Assembly: GCA_902762335.1 (NCBI GenBank)
Contig: CACWNZ010000090.1
Coordinates: 1-6,385, forward strand
Direction: 5' to 3'
Source: an uncultured Ruminococcus sp.
Lineage (GTDB): Bacteria; Bacillota; Clostridia; Oscillospirales; Acutalibacteraceae
Length of the DNA stretch: 6,385 bases
A model generated the notes under the pieces. The model was given only the letters and a program-made list of their open reading frames with translations, was not told where the DNA came from and made no database searches. The translations under genes were made by a program, and so were the position numbers. This document shows, piece after piece, positions 6,268-6,385 of this stretch; positions within the stretch are counted from its first letter, which is position 1; each line of letters starts with the position of its first letter.

Positions 6268-6291
6268 CTTGTAAATATCTGTTGTTACAAG
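6268..6291 (+). repeat. Inverted repeat next to the tnpB ribosome binding site
   Basis: CTTGTAA (6268-6274) and TTACAAG (6285-6291) form a perfect 7-bp stem around a 10-base loop. The right arm shares its last G with the GGGGAG ribosome binding site. It could be a subterminal hairpin at the left end of the element, an operator, or, if the transcript starts upstream of it, a weak shield of the ribosome site. Confidence 0.55.
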
Positions 6292-6296
6292 GGGAG
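6291..6296 (+). promoter_or_regulatory. Ribosome binding site that fixes the TTG start of tnpB
   Basis: GGGGAG is followed by 7 bases and then TTG. No ATG or GTG lies in the right frame near it; the first in-frame ATG is codon 18, inside the conserved N-terminal pattern. TTG is therefore the best start. Confidence 0.75.
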
Positions 6297-6303
6297 AGAA
6301 GCA

Positions 6304-6385
6304 TTGAATAAGGCATATAAATTCAGAATATATCCAAATGCCGAGCAGAGAACAATGCTCTCCAAAACCTTTGGCTGTACAAGAA
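6304..6385 (+). CDS. tnpB: TnpB (IS200/IS605 OrfB) RNA-guided nuclease, N-terminal fragment (continues past window)
   Basis: From the TTG at 6304 the frame reads MNKAYKFRIYPNAEQ, then ..TMLSKTFGCTR, and is open to the window edge (27 codons plus one base). This is the typical start of TnpB/OrfB: a K-A-Y-K-F-R-I-Y-P beta strand, then a Q-rich helix and the K-T-F-G-x-x-R turn. Family knowledge: TnpB proteins are about 350-450 residues, carry a RuvC nuclease split by a zinc finger, cut DNA guided by an RNA from the element end, and are ancestors of Cas12. The catalytic part is outside the window, so whether this copy is intact or active cannot be told. A strong promoter and ribosome site suggest it is expressed. 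Confidence 0.85.
   Translation, partial: MNKAYKFRIYPNAEQRTMLSKTFGCTR

Larger units (their letters stand above)
6161..6385 (+). mobile_element. Left part of an IS200/IS605-type element carrying tnpB (right end outside window)
   Basis: The segment past the thrS terminator holds hairpins, a promoter and the start of tnpB, and no tnpA transposase is seen on the left. The exact left end cannot be fixed: elements of this family have no terminal inverted repeats and make no target duplication, and ends are recognised as subterminal hairpins. A candidate left boundary is at or near TTGAC (6236-6240), which resembles the short target motifs of the family. In that case the hairpins at 6164-6228 would lie outside this copy. 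Confidence 0.45.

Noticed and set aside
6161..6270. Open frame through the hairpins as a remnant TnpB C-terminus
   Set aside because: A stop-free stretch exists, but the translation shows no recognisable TnpB motif; base-paired structure explains the sequence better.

Overview
The window looks like a chromosomal piece of a low-to-mid GC Firmicute, most likely a gut clostridium of the Ruminococcus / Oscillospiraceae kind. This is inferred from three things: a T-box leader in front of a threonyl-tRNA synthetase gene, strong GGAGG-type ribosome binding sites, and a TIR protein of a type I associate with that group. No database search was possible.

Layout. (1) Bases 1-2409, minus strand: a long open gene that runs off the left edge (803 codons seen). 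It encodes a half zinc ribbon, TPR, a TIR domain with an intact candidate catalytic glutamate, more TPR-like 'GYKD' repeats, one membrane helix, and at least four 38-residue RCC1-like repeats predicted to lie outside the cell. (2) Bases 2507-3682, minus strand: a SEDS-family polytopic membrane glycosyltransferase, closest to RodA, just upstream of the TIR gene. The TIR gene has its own promoter 10 bases past the rodA-like stop codon. (3) Bases 3683-4138: two back-to-back promoters, then a T-box riboswitch with a candidate ACC (Thr) specifier and a strong attenuator. (4) Bases 4139-6085, plus strand: thrS, complete, followed by a 13-bp perfect-stem terminator. (5) Bases 6161-6385: a compact three-hairpin RNA-like structure with a possible pseudoknot, a near-consensus promoter, an inverted repeat touching the ribosome binding site, and the first 27 codons of a TnpB (IS200/IS605 OrfB) gene that runs off the right edge.

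How the parts relate. thrS is a housekeeping gene probably controlled by uncharged tRNA-Thr. The divergent SEDS protein works in cell-wall glycan polymerisation. The TIR/RCC1 protein next to it is built like a membrane receptor, with an outside propeller-like sensor and an inside TIR domain that may consume NAD. Its role in immunity or signalling is unproven. The right edge is the start of a TnpB transposon-type element whose upstream RNA-like fold resembles the kind of structure used as a TnpB guide-RNA scaffold but lies on the unexpected side of the gene.

The most interesting items are the outward-facing RCC1/TIR fusion with near-identical DNA repeats and the structured RNA candidate upstream of tnpB.
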